Assembly (NCBI GenBank): GCA_022763425.1 | Contig: JALEGD010000001.1 | Location: forward strand, 434,001 to 498,000 | Source of the DNA: Pelagibacteraceae bacterium | GTDB taxonomy: Bacteria > Pseudomonadota > Alphaproteobacteria > Pelagibacterales > Pelagibacteraceae | Length of the DNA: 64,000 bases | Reading direction: 5' to 3' | In this document: positions 19,007 through 26,981 of the stretch, piece by piece | Numbering within the stretch: position 1 is the stretch's first letter | Layout of the letters: each line of letters begins with the position of its first letter | Translations under genes and position numbers: made by a program | Notes under the pieces: model-generated | Told to the model about the DNA's origin: nothing | Databases searched by the model: none | Seen by the model: only the letters and a program-made list of their open reading frames with translations

Positions 19007-21436
19007 TTATGCTACTAATTCTTCAGCCTTGTCTAAATTAACAGCAACTAACTGGCTTACACCTCTTTCGGCCATAGTAACTCCGTATAATCTATTCATT
19101 TTTGACATGGTAAGCGCATGGTGTGTTATGATTACAAATTTTGTATCTGTAAGTCTTGTAAGTTCTTCTACCAATCCATTGAACCTAGTGACGTTAGCGT
19201 CATCTAGAGGTGCATCAACTTCATCCAAGACACATATTGGAGCAGGATTAATCAAAAATACGGCAAAAATTAATGCAAGCGCTGTTAAAGCTTGCTCACC
19301 ACCAGATAATAGTGTGATCGATTGAAGTTTTTTACCTGGTGGACTGACTAAAAGTTCAAGACCTGCTTCTAGAGGATCATCGGACTCTATTAATTCTAAT
19401 CTTGCATTTCCACCTGCAAATAACTTTGTATATACATCATTAAATTTTCTATTAACTTTTTCAAAAGCATCTAACAATCTTTCACGTCCTTTTTGGTTTA
19501 AATCATTGATACTTGACTTAAGTTTTTGAAGTCCATGAACTAAATCTTTTCTGTCATTCATCATTTTATCTATTTTATCCTGCAGTTCTTTAGTTTCGTT
19601 GTCTGCTCTCAAATTTACTGCACCCATTGACTCTCTACTCTTTTTTAGAAGGTCCAAATGATTTTGGGCATCTTCTATTGATAATTGATTTAGATTTTCA
19701 ATTTTTGAAAAATCAGCAATGCCATTTAAATCTATATTAAAATCAATTAAACTTTTTTGCTGCAATTCTTTGAGTTTAGATCTTAAACCTTCAATAATTG
19801 TTTGTGATCGCACTCTAAACTCAGTTTTTTGCAGTGTACTTTCGTTAATTTTTTTTAAAGCTAAATTTAACTCATTAATTTTATTTTCTTTAATAATGAG
19901 ATTTGACTTTATACCCTCAATATCCTCTTCTATATTTTTAATATTCTGTTGATACGAACCTCTTTTTTCTGCAATTTGTCTTGGTTTATCTTCTTCTTTT
20001 TCTAATCCATTTTCTAAAGAGTTAACTTTTTCTTTAAGCTCACCTAGTTTATTTGTTGAATTTTCTTTTAAATCTCTCCAGTTTAGAATTTCTTTATCAA
20101 TATTATTTAGCCTTTCTTTTCTTTTGATTGCTTCTTGCTTTACTAAATCATATTTACCAAATCTTGATGCATATTTTTCCTGTTGATTTTCAATATTTTC
20201 AAATTCTTTGTTAAATTCTTGTTGAATAGCATCTTCATTGATTTCCTCTTTATTTTTAACAATATTAATTAGTTTATTAAAAAAACTTTTAAGAGCTTCT
20301 TTTGCTTTATTTAGTTGATTTAAAGAATCCTTGTAATCGTCTGTTGCTGCTTTCTCAATTTCATAATAATTTTTTTCAACTTCAGCAATATCATTTCTTT
20401 CTTTAATAAGCCTCTCTTCATTATTGGTTGAATTTGCTATGATTTCTTTTTCTCTGCTAATATCCGAATAAGTTAATTTTATATCTTTTTTTATTTTTTC
20501 AATTTCAATTTTGACTCTTTCCTCATCTTTATTGATTTGATCAAATTCAATTTTTAATTTTTGCAAATTTGAGCTTAACTCATTTGATTTAATATTTATT
20601 GGTTGTATTTCAGCTTTAAGTTTTTCAATTTCATTCTCATTAAAGTTTTTTTCAATGTTTACAGCGCTTATTTCGTCTTCAAATTCATTTAGCTTATCTT
20701 TGTTTTCTTCAATTTCTTTTTCAACTTGGATAGAATTTAAAAGTATAATAGCTGCTTCATATCTTCTAATTTCATCTGAAATTTCTTTATATTTTGATGC
20801 CTCTTCTGCTTGCTTGACTAAATTCTTAAGTTGGTTTTCTGTTTGCTTCATTAAATCGTCAGCTTTTTTTAAATTATTCTCAGCTGCATTTAATCTTAGC
20901 TCTGCTTCATGTCTTCTGGCGTGTAATCCCGCAATACCTGCCGCTTCTTCTAATATTGCTCTTCGATCAGTCGGCTTTGCAGTTATTAAAGCTCCGACAC
21001 GTCCCTGACTAACCATTGATGGAGAATGTGGTCCAGTAGATAGGTCGGCAAAAACAATTTGAACATCTTTGGCTCTAACTTCTTTACCGTTAATATAATA
21101 TTTTGAGCCTTTATCTTTTTCTAACTTTCTTTTTATTTCTATTTCTGGAATGCCTTTAAATTGTACAACATCATCGTTATTTTCAAGTTTTATAGAAACT
21201 TCACAAATATTTTTTGACGGTCTATTAGATGTCCCATTAAAAATAACATCTTCCATTCCAGATCCTCTCAAACTTTTAGCAGAAGTTTCACCCATTACCC
21301 ATCTAAGAGCTTCAACAACATTTGACTTACCACAACCATTTGGTCCAACTATTCCAGTGAGACCTTTTTCAAAATAGAAATTGGTTTTATCAGCAAATGA
21401 TTTAAATCCAGAGACTTCTATTTCTTTAAATTTCAT
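19007..21436 (-). CDS. smc: Chromosome segregation ATPase SMC, short form
   Basis: SMC proteins organise and segregate chromosomes. The N-terminal head has Walker A GPNGCGKSN at 31-39 and EALRWVMGE; the C-terminal head has the signature LLSGGEQALTALAL at 709-722 and Walker B ICVLDEVDAPLDD around 734-746. The region between (about 165-640) is almost continuous heptad-rich coiled coil. At 809 residues it is far shorter than usual bacterial SMCs (about 1150-1200), and I cannot find the globular hinge with its conserved glycines. The gene precedes atpI by eight bases and follows dsbA, a cluster seen in Alphaproteobacteria. Confidence 0.93.
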   Translation of the reverse strand: MKFKEIEVSGFKSFADKTNFYFEKGLTGIVGPNGCGKSNVVEALRWVMGETSAKSLRGSGMEDVIFNGTSNRPSKNICEVSIKLENNDDVVQFKGIPEIEIKRKLEKDKGSKYYINGKEVRAKDVQIVFADLSTGPHSPSMVSQGRVGALITAKPTDRRAILEEAAGIAGLHARRHEAELRLNAAENNLKKADDLMKQTENQLKNLVKQAEEASKYKEISDEIRRYEAAIILLNSIQVEKEIEENKDKLNEFEDEISAVNIEKNFNENEIEKLKAEIQPINIKSNELSSNLQKLKIEFDQINKDEERVKIEIEKIKKDIKLTYSDISREKEIIANSTNNEERLIKERNDIAEVEKNYYEIEKAATDDYKDSLNQLNKAKEALKSFFNKLINIVKNKEEINEDAIQQEFNKEFENIENQQEKYASRFGKYDLVKQEAIKRKERLNNIDKEILNWRDLKENSTNKLGELKEKVNSLENGLEKEEDKPRQIAEKRGSYQQNIKNIEEDIEGIKSNLIIKENKINELNLALKKINESTLQKTEFRVRSQTIIEGLRSKLKELQQKSLIDFNIDLNGIADFSKIENLNQLSIEDAQNHLDLLKKSRESMGAVNLRADNETKELQDKIDKMMNDRKDLVHGLQKLKSSINDLNQKGRERLLDAFEKVNRKFNDVYTKLFAGGNARLELIESDDPLEAGLELLVSPPGKKLQSITLLSGGEQALTALALIFAVFLINPAPICVLDEVDAPLDDANVTRFNGLVEELTRLTDTKFVIITHHALTMSKMNRLYGVTMAERGVSQLVAVNLDKAEELVA

Positions 21437-21439
21437 TTA

Positions 21440-22024
21440 TTAAAGTAGCTTATCTATATATTTTTCAAGTTCTTTTGTGGAACCTTTAAATTTTTTTTCA
21501 TTTATAATTAAAGTTGGTGTAGCGTCTATTTCATATTTTGATTGTGCTTTTATTCGACTTTGTAAAACAGCATCTTCATTCTTTTTATTTTTTAAACAAT
21601 CTTGAAAATCTTTCCCTTGCAGCCCGAGTTTACTGGTTATTTTTTCAATGTTTGATTCTAACTCCTTTAGAGTTTTTGCAGTTGTCCATTGTGGTTGCGT
21701 TTTATAAATTTCATCTAAATAGGATTTTTGCGCTTCTAAAGGCAAACATTTTTGAATTTGAGCAGCTTTTAGACCAGATAAATCTAAAGGAAAGTCTATT
21801 AGCTTAATCAATACTTTCTCATTTAATACATATTTTTCTAATAATTTTGGCAAAACATTTAAATGGAAATCTGCACAGTGAGGGCAGGTAAGAGATGAAA
21901 AAACTTTTATAACTATTTTGGGCTCTGGATCTAATTTACCATAATACGGAAAGTCATCATTAGCATTTGCTGACATTGCAAAAAATGCAATAAAGATACA
22001 TATTAATATTTTATTTTTTATCAT
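21440..22024 (-). CDS. DsbA-family periplasmic thiol:disulfide oxidoreductase
   Basis: A 194-residue thioredoxin-fold protein with a clear signal peptide (about 21 residues, ending SANAND). The active site is C47-P-H-C50 in SLTCPHCADFH, the DsbA dipeptide, and the cis-proline loop is DATPTLIIN. It should form or shuffle disulfides in periplasmic proteins. It overlaps the DciA-like gene by 14 bases and is followed by smc after three bases; dsbA-smc adjacency is common in Alphaproteobacteria. The subfamily (DsbA versus DsbC/DsbG-like) is not settled. Confidence 0.92.
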   Translation of the reverse strand: MIKNKILICIFIAFFAMSANANDDFPYYGKLDPEPKIVIKVFSSLTCPHCADFHLNVLPKLLEKYVLNEKVLIKLIDFPLDLSGLKAAQIQKCLPLEAQKSYLDEIYKTQPQWTTAKTLKELESNIEKITSKLGLQGKDFQDCLKNKKNEDAVLQSRIKAQSKYEIDATPTLIINEKKFKGSTKELEKYIDKLL

Positions 22025-22457
22025 TACTAAAATTCTTAAGTTTATTTTTTAACTCTTCATCATTTAATGAATCTATCAAATTTTCCATTTTTTTGTTTAA
22101 TTTTAAACCCTTTTTGACACCTTGTGGACTCTTGTTTTCTTTAATGTTTATTAAAATTTTACTTGCAAACTTAAACCCCAAAAAAGAGTTAACCTTTTCT
22201 ATAATCTCGTCTCTAGAGTAATCAACATCGATAAGATAGTTTCTATCTACTTTTAAAAAAATAGAATTTTCACTATTATATTTTTGAACTTTAACTAATT
22301 CACACTTTTTGGATAGATTTTCACCAACTATTTTTTTCCAAGATTTTTTAAGATTTTCATAATTACTTGTTGGGTGGTTTTTAATTAATTTCTTCAAATT
22401 TTCTGGTAATAAAGTGTGAATAGGTTTTAAAGTACTAAAAGATCTATTTTTTTTCAT
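22011..22457 (-). CDS. DUF721 / DciA-like protein
   Basis: A 148-residue protein whose central part (LKKSWKKIVGENLSKKCE to the IFLKVDRNYLIDVDYSR stretch) matches the DUF721 (DciA) pattern of an alpha-beta nucleic-acid-binding fold with a W-x-x-x-V/I-G motif. In other bacteria DciA helps load the replicative helicase DnaB. Presence here, without evidence of dnaC in the window, fits that role, but this is inference. I chose ATG at 22457 over a GTG at 22469, because the latter would overlap the divergent mutY start. Confidence 0.8.
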   Translation of the reverse strand: MKKNRSFSTLKPIHTLLPENLKKLIKNHPTSNYENLKKSWKKIVGENLSKKCELVKVQKYNSENSIFLKVDRNYLIDVDYSRDEIIEKVNSFLGFKFASKILINIKENKSPQGVKKGLKLNKKMENLIDSLNDEELKNKLKNFSNDKK

Positions 22458-22463
22458 TTTGTT

Positions 22464-23477
22464 ATGCACTCATCAATATCAAAAAAAATTTTAGCTTGGT
22501 ATCAAAAATATCAAAGAGATTTACCTTGGAGAAAATATAAAAATCAAAAAGATAGGCATTATAAAGTTTTACTTAGTGAATTCATGCTGCAGCAGACTCA
22601 GGTAAAAACGGCATTGCCTTTTTTTAACAACTTCTACAAGAAAATTAATTCTTTGGAAAAACTTTCTAAAATAAGTCAGGCAAAAGTAAATAAATTGTGG
22701 CAAGGTTTAGGTTATTATAGACGAGCAAAATTTTTATTAGAAACATCAAAGATTATTAAAAAAAAATATAATTATAAACTTCCAAGCCAATATGAAGATT
22801 TGATAGCTTTACCTGGTATCGGAGACTATACCGCAAAAGCAATATTATCAATTGCGTTTGACAAAAATGAAATTGGAATAGATGGGAATGTAGAAAGAGT
22901 TGTTACTAGAATTTTTAATATTTCCGGTAAAAAAAAAATTTTAAAGTATGTTGAGAGATTAAAAGTTGAAAAAAAATCCAGTTTTTTAATGCAAGGTTTA
23001 ATGGAGCTTGGTGCACTAATTTGCAAACCAAAATTACCGTTATGTAGTGATTGCTTTTTAAATAAAAATTGCAAATATTCATCAAATAAAAAATTTAATC
23101 TAGACAAGAAAGTAAAAGCAGAAAAAAAAATAAAAAAATTTATAGCTATTATTTTTCGTAAAAATAAAAAAATATTGTTGAGACATGAAAAAAATCTTGG
23201 TCCATTAAAAGAGTTTTTGAATGTACCTTTGGTTCCCGAGATATCACAAGAGGGTCGTAATTATAAAAAAATTCTAAAGGAAAATAAAAATTATCAAAAT
23301 CTTGGTATATTAAATATATCTATATCAAATTTTAAGGCAGAAATATTATGTCTTGAAACAAAGAAAATGATAAAAGTTAATCGTCCATATTATTTTATGA
23401 ATGCTACAGAGCTAAAAAGTAAATTTATTTCCAGCTTTTTAAAAAAAATATTAAAAAAGATTAAATTTATAAAATGA
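22464..23477 (+). CDS. mutY: A/G-specific adenine glycosylase
   Basis: Removes adenine mispaired with 8-oxoguanine. The 337-residue protein has catalytic E39 in LLSEFMLQQTQV, the helix-hairpin-helix LPGIGDYTAKAIL at 116-128, catalytic D140 in GIDGNVERVV, and the [4Fe-4S] cluster cysteines C187, C194, C197, C203 with the standard 6-2-5 spacing. The C-terminal third is a reduced MutT-like domain for 8-oxoG recognition. The ATG lies only six bases from the divergent DciA-like start. The 3' end overlaps the FAD monooxygenase gene by four bases. Confidence 0.97.
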   Translation: MHSSISKKILAWYQKYQRDLPWRKYKNQKDRHYKVLLSEFMLQQTQVKTALPFFNNFYKKINSLEKLSKISQAKVNKLWQGLGYYRRAKFLLETSKIIKKKYNYKLPSQYEDLIALPGIGDYTAKAILSIAFDKNEIGIDGNVERVVTRIFNISGKKKILKYVERLKVEKKSSFLMQGLMELGALICKPKLPLCSDCFLNKNCKYSSNKKFNLDKKVKAEKKIKKFIAIIFRKNKKILLRHEKNLGPLKEFLNVPLVPEISQEGRNYKKILKENKNYQNLGILNISISNFKAEILCLETKKMIKVNRPYYFMNATELKSKFISSFLKKILKKIKFIK

Positions 23478-24592
23478 AAAAAGTAGCTATAGTTGGAGCA
23501 GGAATTTCAGGGTTAGTACTGGCATCATTTTTAAAGAAAAATGACAACTATCAAATTACAATTTTTGAAAAAGATATAATCAATAATAAAAATATAAATG
23601 GAATTCAAATCTCACCAAATGCCTTACACATTTTAAATAGTTTGGATTTTGATCGACTCGATCAAACTAAATTTTATTCAGTTAAAGGAATTAATTTTTT
23701 TGATATTTTCGAAAAAGAAAAAATAGCCTCAATGAAATTTAATTATTTAAATTCAAATCAATATTTAACTATGAATAGATCAGATTTAATTGACTTTTTA
23801 ATTAAAAACTATTCTTTAGAAAAAAATATAATTAATAAAAGTGTATCCGAAATCATTCATAATAGAGTCATTTTGAAAGATAAATCTGATTTCGAATTTG
23901 ATATTATTGTTGTTGCTGACGGTATATTTTCAAAATTAAGGCCTGCATATGTAAGACCATTATACTCTGGTTTCTGCGCGTATAGAGGTTTTTTTTCTAA
24001 TTCTGTACAGGAGGAATATATCAATCTTTTAATGGGTAAAAATTTTCATTTGGTAACTTATCCAATAGATCAAATGAAAAATAATTCGTTCACTCTAGTT
24101 TCAAAAACAAAAAAAAATCCTGATGATGATAATTATAATAATTTAGCTACAAACTTTAATGAAATGTTTCAGGATCTACTACCAGAAAGATTTAAAAAAG
24201 TTTGTATTTGTGAAAATATAAAATCGTGGCCAATTTACTCATTAAATAAAATATTTCATGGAAATGATAACACTTTTTTTATTGGCGACTCTGCTCATGG
24301 ATTTATTCCATCTAGAGCACAAGGAGCTGCACAGGCTATAGAAGATTCATTTGCTTTGTATAAAATTATTTCGAGCAAGAATTTATCAGTTAGACGGTTT
24401 TCTAAATTAAGAGTAGATAGGGTAAAAAAAATTAAAGAAAAATCTGAAAATAATTTATTTATTTTTCATCAAAGTTTATTGATTAACAGATTAATAAGAA
24501 ATTTTATTATTAGAATAATTTGTAAATATAAATTTTTGACGAAAAAATTTAACTCTTTTATATTTGATTATAAAATTGAAAGAAATCTATAA
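23474..24592 (+). CDS. FAD-dependent monooxygenase (UbiH / salicylate hydroxylase-like)
   Basis: A class A flavoprotein hydroxylase of 372 residues. The FAD Rossmann motif is GAGISG at 8-13 with E34 in IFEKD, the DG-type motif reads VVADGIFSKLR, and the second FAD site is FIGDSAHGFIPSRAQGAAQAIEDS. Members of this family hydroxylate aromatic rings, including ubiquinone precursors; the substrate is not readable here. It is coupled to mutY by a four-base overlap, probably only through gene packing. Its end overlaps ccrM on the other strand by six bases. Confidence 0.88.
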   Translation: MKKVAIVGAGISGLVLASFLKKNDNYQITIFEKDIINNKNINGIQISPNALHILNSLDFDRLDQTKFYSVKGINFFDIFEKEKIASMKFNYLNSNQYLTMNRSDLIDFLIKNYSLEKNIINKSVSEIIHNRVILKDKSDFEFDIIVVADGIFSKLRPAYVRPLYSGFCAYRGFFSNSVQEEYINLLMGKNFHLVTYPIDQMKNNSFTLVSKTKKNPDDDNYNNLATNFNEMFQDLLPERFKKVCICENIKSWPIYSLNKIFHGNDNTFFIGDSAHGFIPSRAQGAAQAIEDSFALYKIISSKNLSVRRFSKLRVDRVKKIKEKSENNLFIFHQSLLINRLIRNFIIRIICKYKFLTKKFNSFIFDYKIERNL

Positions 24593-25648
24593 AGAACTTC
24601 TAATTTTTTTTCTTAAATAATCAATCGGCTCAAGCTTACCTTCAATATTGAAATGCCAGTATGACCATCCATTGCAAGACGGCATTCCTTGAATTTCAGC
24701 GCCAACTTTATGAATAGACCCTTGAATTTTGTTGCAATATATTGAACCATCCGACATTACCTTTGCTTTGTATCTCTTTTTTAAATCAAATAAGTTTAAA
24801 CCAGGTTCTACGATACCTGTCTCTACCAAGTATCCAAAAGGAATTCTTTTTTCTTTCTTTTTATTCGTCATAGGAATATTGAAATTTTCATCAACCTCTT
24901 TAATTCTTTTAATTCTTTGTTCAGCTGCCTTGAAATATTTTTTATCTTTTTCTATACCTATAAAGTTTCTTCCTAATTTTTTTGCCACTGCTCCAGTTGT
25001 TCCAGTTCCCATGAAAGGATCTAAAACAATGTCATTTTTGTTACTTGCACAAAGTAATACTCGATAGAGAAGAGCTTCTGGCTTTTGAGTTGAATGAATC
25101 TTTTTATTTTTAGATGTTATTCTCTCTGATCCATTACATATTGGAATATCCCAATCAGACCTTAGTTGTTTATCTTCATTAAAAGTTTTCATTGAATGAT
25201 AGTTGAAAGTATATTTTGATTTTTCAGATTTTGCTGCCCATATTAATGTTTCATGGGCATTTGTGAGTCTAGTACCTTTAAAATTAGGCATCGGATTTCT
25301 TTTGTTCCAAATGACATCGTTTAAAATCCAATAGCTATTATCTTGTATTAATTTTCCAACTCTAAAAATATTATGATAACTACCTATGACCCAAATAGAT
25401 CCATTTTTTTTTAAAATTCTTTTGCATTCTTTCAACCAACTATTTGTAAAATCATCATATGTTTCAAAAGAATCAAATTTATCCCAGTAGTCATTTACTG
25501 CAGATACTTTAGAAGCATCAGGTCTGAAAAGTTTATTTTTTAACTGAAGATTATATGGAGGATCAGCAAAAATTAAATCTACACTTTCAGATTCGATTTC
25601 TTTAAGCTTATCCAAACAATCTTGATTATATAATTCTGTAAAAGTCAT
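24587..25648 (-). CDS. ccrM: CcrM-type adenine-N6 DNA methyltransferase (GANTC)
   Basis: A beta-class N6-adenine methyltransferase: catalytic DPPY at 29-32 (FADPPYNLQL) precedes the SAM-binding DPFMGTGTTGAVAKKLGRNFIGIE block. The C-terminal ~95 residues (IPFGYLVETGIVEPG onward, with PSCNGWSYWHFNIEGKL) correspond to the extra domain typical of CcrM. In Alphaproteobacteria CcrM methylates GANTC late in the cell cycle and controls many promoters together with GcrA. The length (353) is close to the Caulobacter enzyme. No restriction endonuclease is next to it, so it is an orphan methylase. Confidence 0.95.
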   Translation of the reverse strand: MTFTELYNQDCLDKLKEIESESVDLIFADPPYNLQLKNKLFRPDASKVSAVNDYWDKFDSFETYDDFTNSWLKECKRILKKNGSIWVIGSYHNIFRVGKLIQDNSYWILNDVIWNKRNPMPNFKGTRLTNAHETLIWAAKSEKSKYTFNYHSMKTFNEDKQLRSDWDIPICNGSERITSKNKKIHSTQKPEALLYRVLLCASNKNDIVLDPFMGTGTTGAVAKKLGRNFIGIEKDKKYFKAAEQRIKRIKEVDENFNIPMTNKKKEKRIPFGYLVETGIVEPGLNLFDLKKRYKAKVMSDGSIYCNKIQGSIHKVGAEIQGMPSCNGWSYWHFNIEGKLEPIDYLRKKIRSSL

Positions 25649-25663
25649 ATTTCAACTGGAGGT

Positions 25664-25694
25664 AGAATAGACTAAATATACTTCTTTTTGTCAA
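25664..25694 (-). promoter_or_regulatory. Candidate ccrM promoter
   Basis: On the minus strand a perfect -35 hexamer TTGACA (25694-25689) precedes a weak -10-like TATTCT/TCTATT around 25664-25671 at 17-19 base spacing, about 15-20 bases upstream of the ccrM ATG. A GANTC site (GACTC) lies further upstream at 25733-25737 inside the end of rnhB. The -35 match is good, the -10 is poor, so this is only a candidate. Confidence 0.4.
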
Positions 25695-25727
25695 TGACCT
25701 TCAATTATCAAATAGTGTTAAAGTTTT

Positions 25728-26327
25728 TTATAGACTCAATATTTTGTGTATTGGAGCAAATGATTTTCGATGGTGAACTGTAATACCGTGTTCTTTAATA
25801 GCCTGTAAATGTTTTTGAGTACCATAACCTGAATTTGTATCCCATGAATATTGAACAAAATTCTTTGAGAGTTTTGACATTATTTGATCTCTGTACACTT
25901 TTGCAATTATAGAAGCCGCAGCAATCGATGGGTATTTAGCATCACCCTTGATTTTTGTAATTATATTTTGGTTTGTTTTATCGAATGACCAAGGGCCATC
26001 TACTAGTATTTTATGGTCTTTCGGCAAATCAAATTTGTCAACTGCTCGTTTCATTGAAATTAGCGAAGCCTGAAGAATGTTAATTTTATCAATTTCATCT
26101 ACTTCAGCTATACCTAATTTAAATTTACTTTTTGTTTTTAATATTTCAAAAACTTTCTCTCTTTTAACTTTGGATAATTTTTTAGAATCATCAAGGCATT
26201 TATAATCGAAATCTAAAGGTAAAATTACAGCTGCAGATACTACAGGGCCCGCGAGCGGGCCTCTGCCAACTTCATCAACTCCAACAATAAAATTAGATAT
26301 TTTTTTTTCTTCTAAGATGCTCAGCAC
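25728..26327 (-). CDS. rnhB: Ribonuclease HII
   Basis: Cleaves RNA in RNA-DNA hybrids and single misincorporated ribonucleotides. The catalytic D18-E19 pair lies in VGVDEVGRGPLAGPVV, with the later aspartate in ILVDGPWSF and the YPSIAAASIIAKVYRD block. I propose the GTG at 26327, which overlaps the upstream glycosylase stop by seven bases and gives the usual length of 199 residues; an ATG at 26375 would add 16 basic residues and a 55-base overlap. The choice is tentative. Confidence 0.93.
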   Translation of the reverse strand: MLSILEEKKISNFIVGVDEVGRGPLAGPVVSAAVILPLDFDYKCLDDSKKLSKVKREKVFEILKTKSKFKLGIAEVDEIDKINILQASLISMKRAVDKFDLPKDHKILVDGPWSFDKTNQNIITKIKGDAKYPSIAAASIIAKVYRDQIMSKLSKNFVQYSWDTNSGYGTQKHLQAIKEHGITVHHRKSFAPIHKILSL

Positions 26328-26977
26328 AAATTTTGTTCGATAATCTTTTGTTTTAAATTTTTTAAATCTTCCCACGATGCTTTTTTCTGCGAGGGTTGTC
26401 TAAGCAAAAAAGCTGGATGATAGCTCGGCAAGCAATCATATTCATTATTGCTTATTTTAATTTTATTCCAATGACCCCTTGATTTAGTGAGTGACTGAGT
26501 ATTTTCAAAAAAAAAATTAAATGTCACAGATCCTAAAATAAAAATAATTTTTGGATTTATTATTTTAATATGGTCAAATATTATGGACCTGTAGTTTTTA
26601 ATTTCGACAGGACCTAATTTCTTATTATCTTGCAATCTAAAATTTATAATATTTGTAAGATATACTTTGTTTCTATCAAGATTAATCGCCATTAGCATTT
26701 TATCTAAAAGCTCACCAGATTCACCAGAAAATGGTTTTCCATTAATTTCATCAGAAACTCCAGGCGCATCACCAATAATCATTATTTTAGATTTTGAATT
26801 TCCATCAGAAAAGACAATTTGATCTTGTTTTTTATTATAGAAGTCTTTTAAGTTATTAATTTTTTTTTTTAAGTCATTTAAAGTTAGACAACTATTGCTG
26901 ATTTTTTTATTAAAAATAACTCTGTCATAAACACCCGATGATTGATAGAAATCAAAGATATTTTTATTTTGCATCAT
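26321..26977 (-). CDS. Uracil-DNA glycosylase, family 4-like, lacking cluster cysteines
   Basis: Excises uracil from DNA. A 218-residue protein with the family-4 blocks GDAPGVSDEINGKPFSGESGELLDKML, an altered NIINFRLQDNKK in place of the usual N-x-x-x-x-R-P-P-x-N-R, PKIIFILG and the C-terminal SYHPAFLLRQPSQKK. The four cysteines that bind a [4Fe-4S] cluster in classical family-4 enzymes are missing at the expected places. The start is uncertain: ATG at 26977 or 26974 both lie just upstream of the conserved region, and a longer version from 27034 would run into the divergent TPR gene. Confidence 0.85.
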   Translation of the reverse strand: MMQNKNIFDFYQSSGVYDRVIFNKKISNSCLTLNDLKKKINNLKDFYNKKQDQIVFSDGNSKSKIMIIGDAPGVSDEINGKPFSGESGELLDKMLMAINLDRNKVYLTNIINFRLQDNKKLGPVEIKNYRSIIFDHIKIINPKIIFILGSVTFNFFFENTQSLTKSRGHWNKIKISNNEYDCLPSYHPAFLLRQPSQKKASWEDLKNLKQKIIEQNLC

Positions 26978-26981
26978 AATC

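Noticed and set aside
22826-23107. Minus-strand frame within mutY
   Set aside because: It lies opposite the iron-sulfur region of mutY and has no domain or start signal of its own.
26328-26375. Longer N-terminus of RNase HII
   Set aside because: The extension is basic and low in family similarity and overlaps the conserved end of the glycosylase; the GTG start gives the normal length. The choice remains uncertain.
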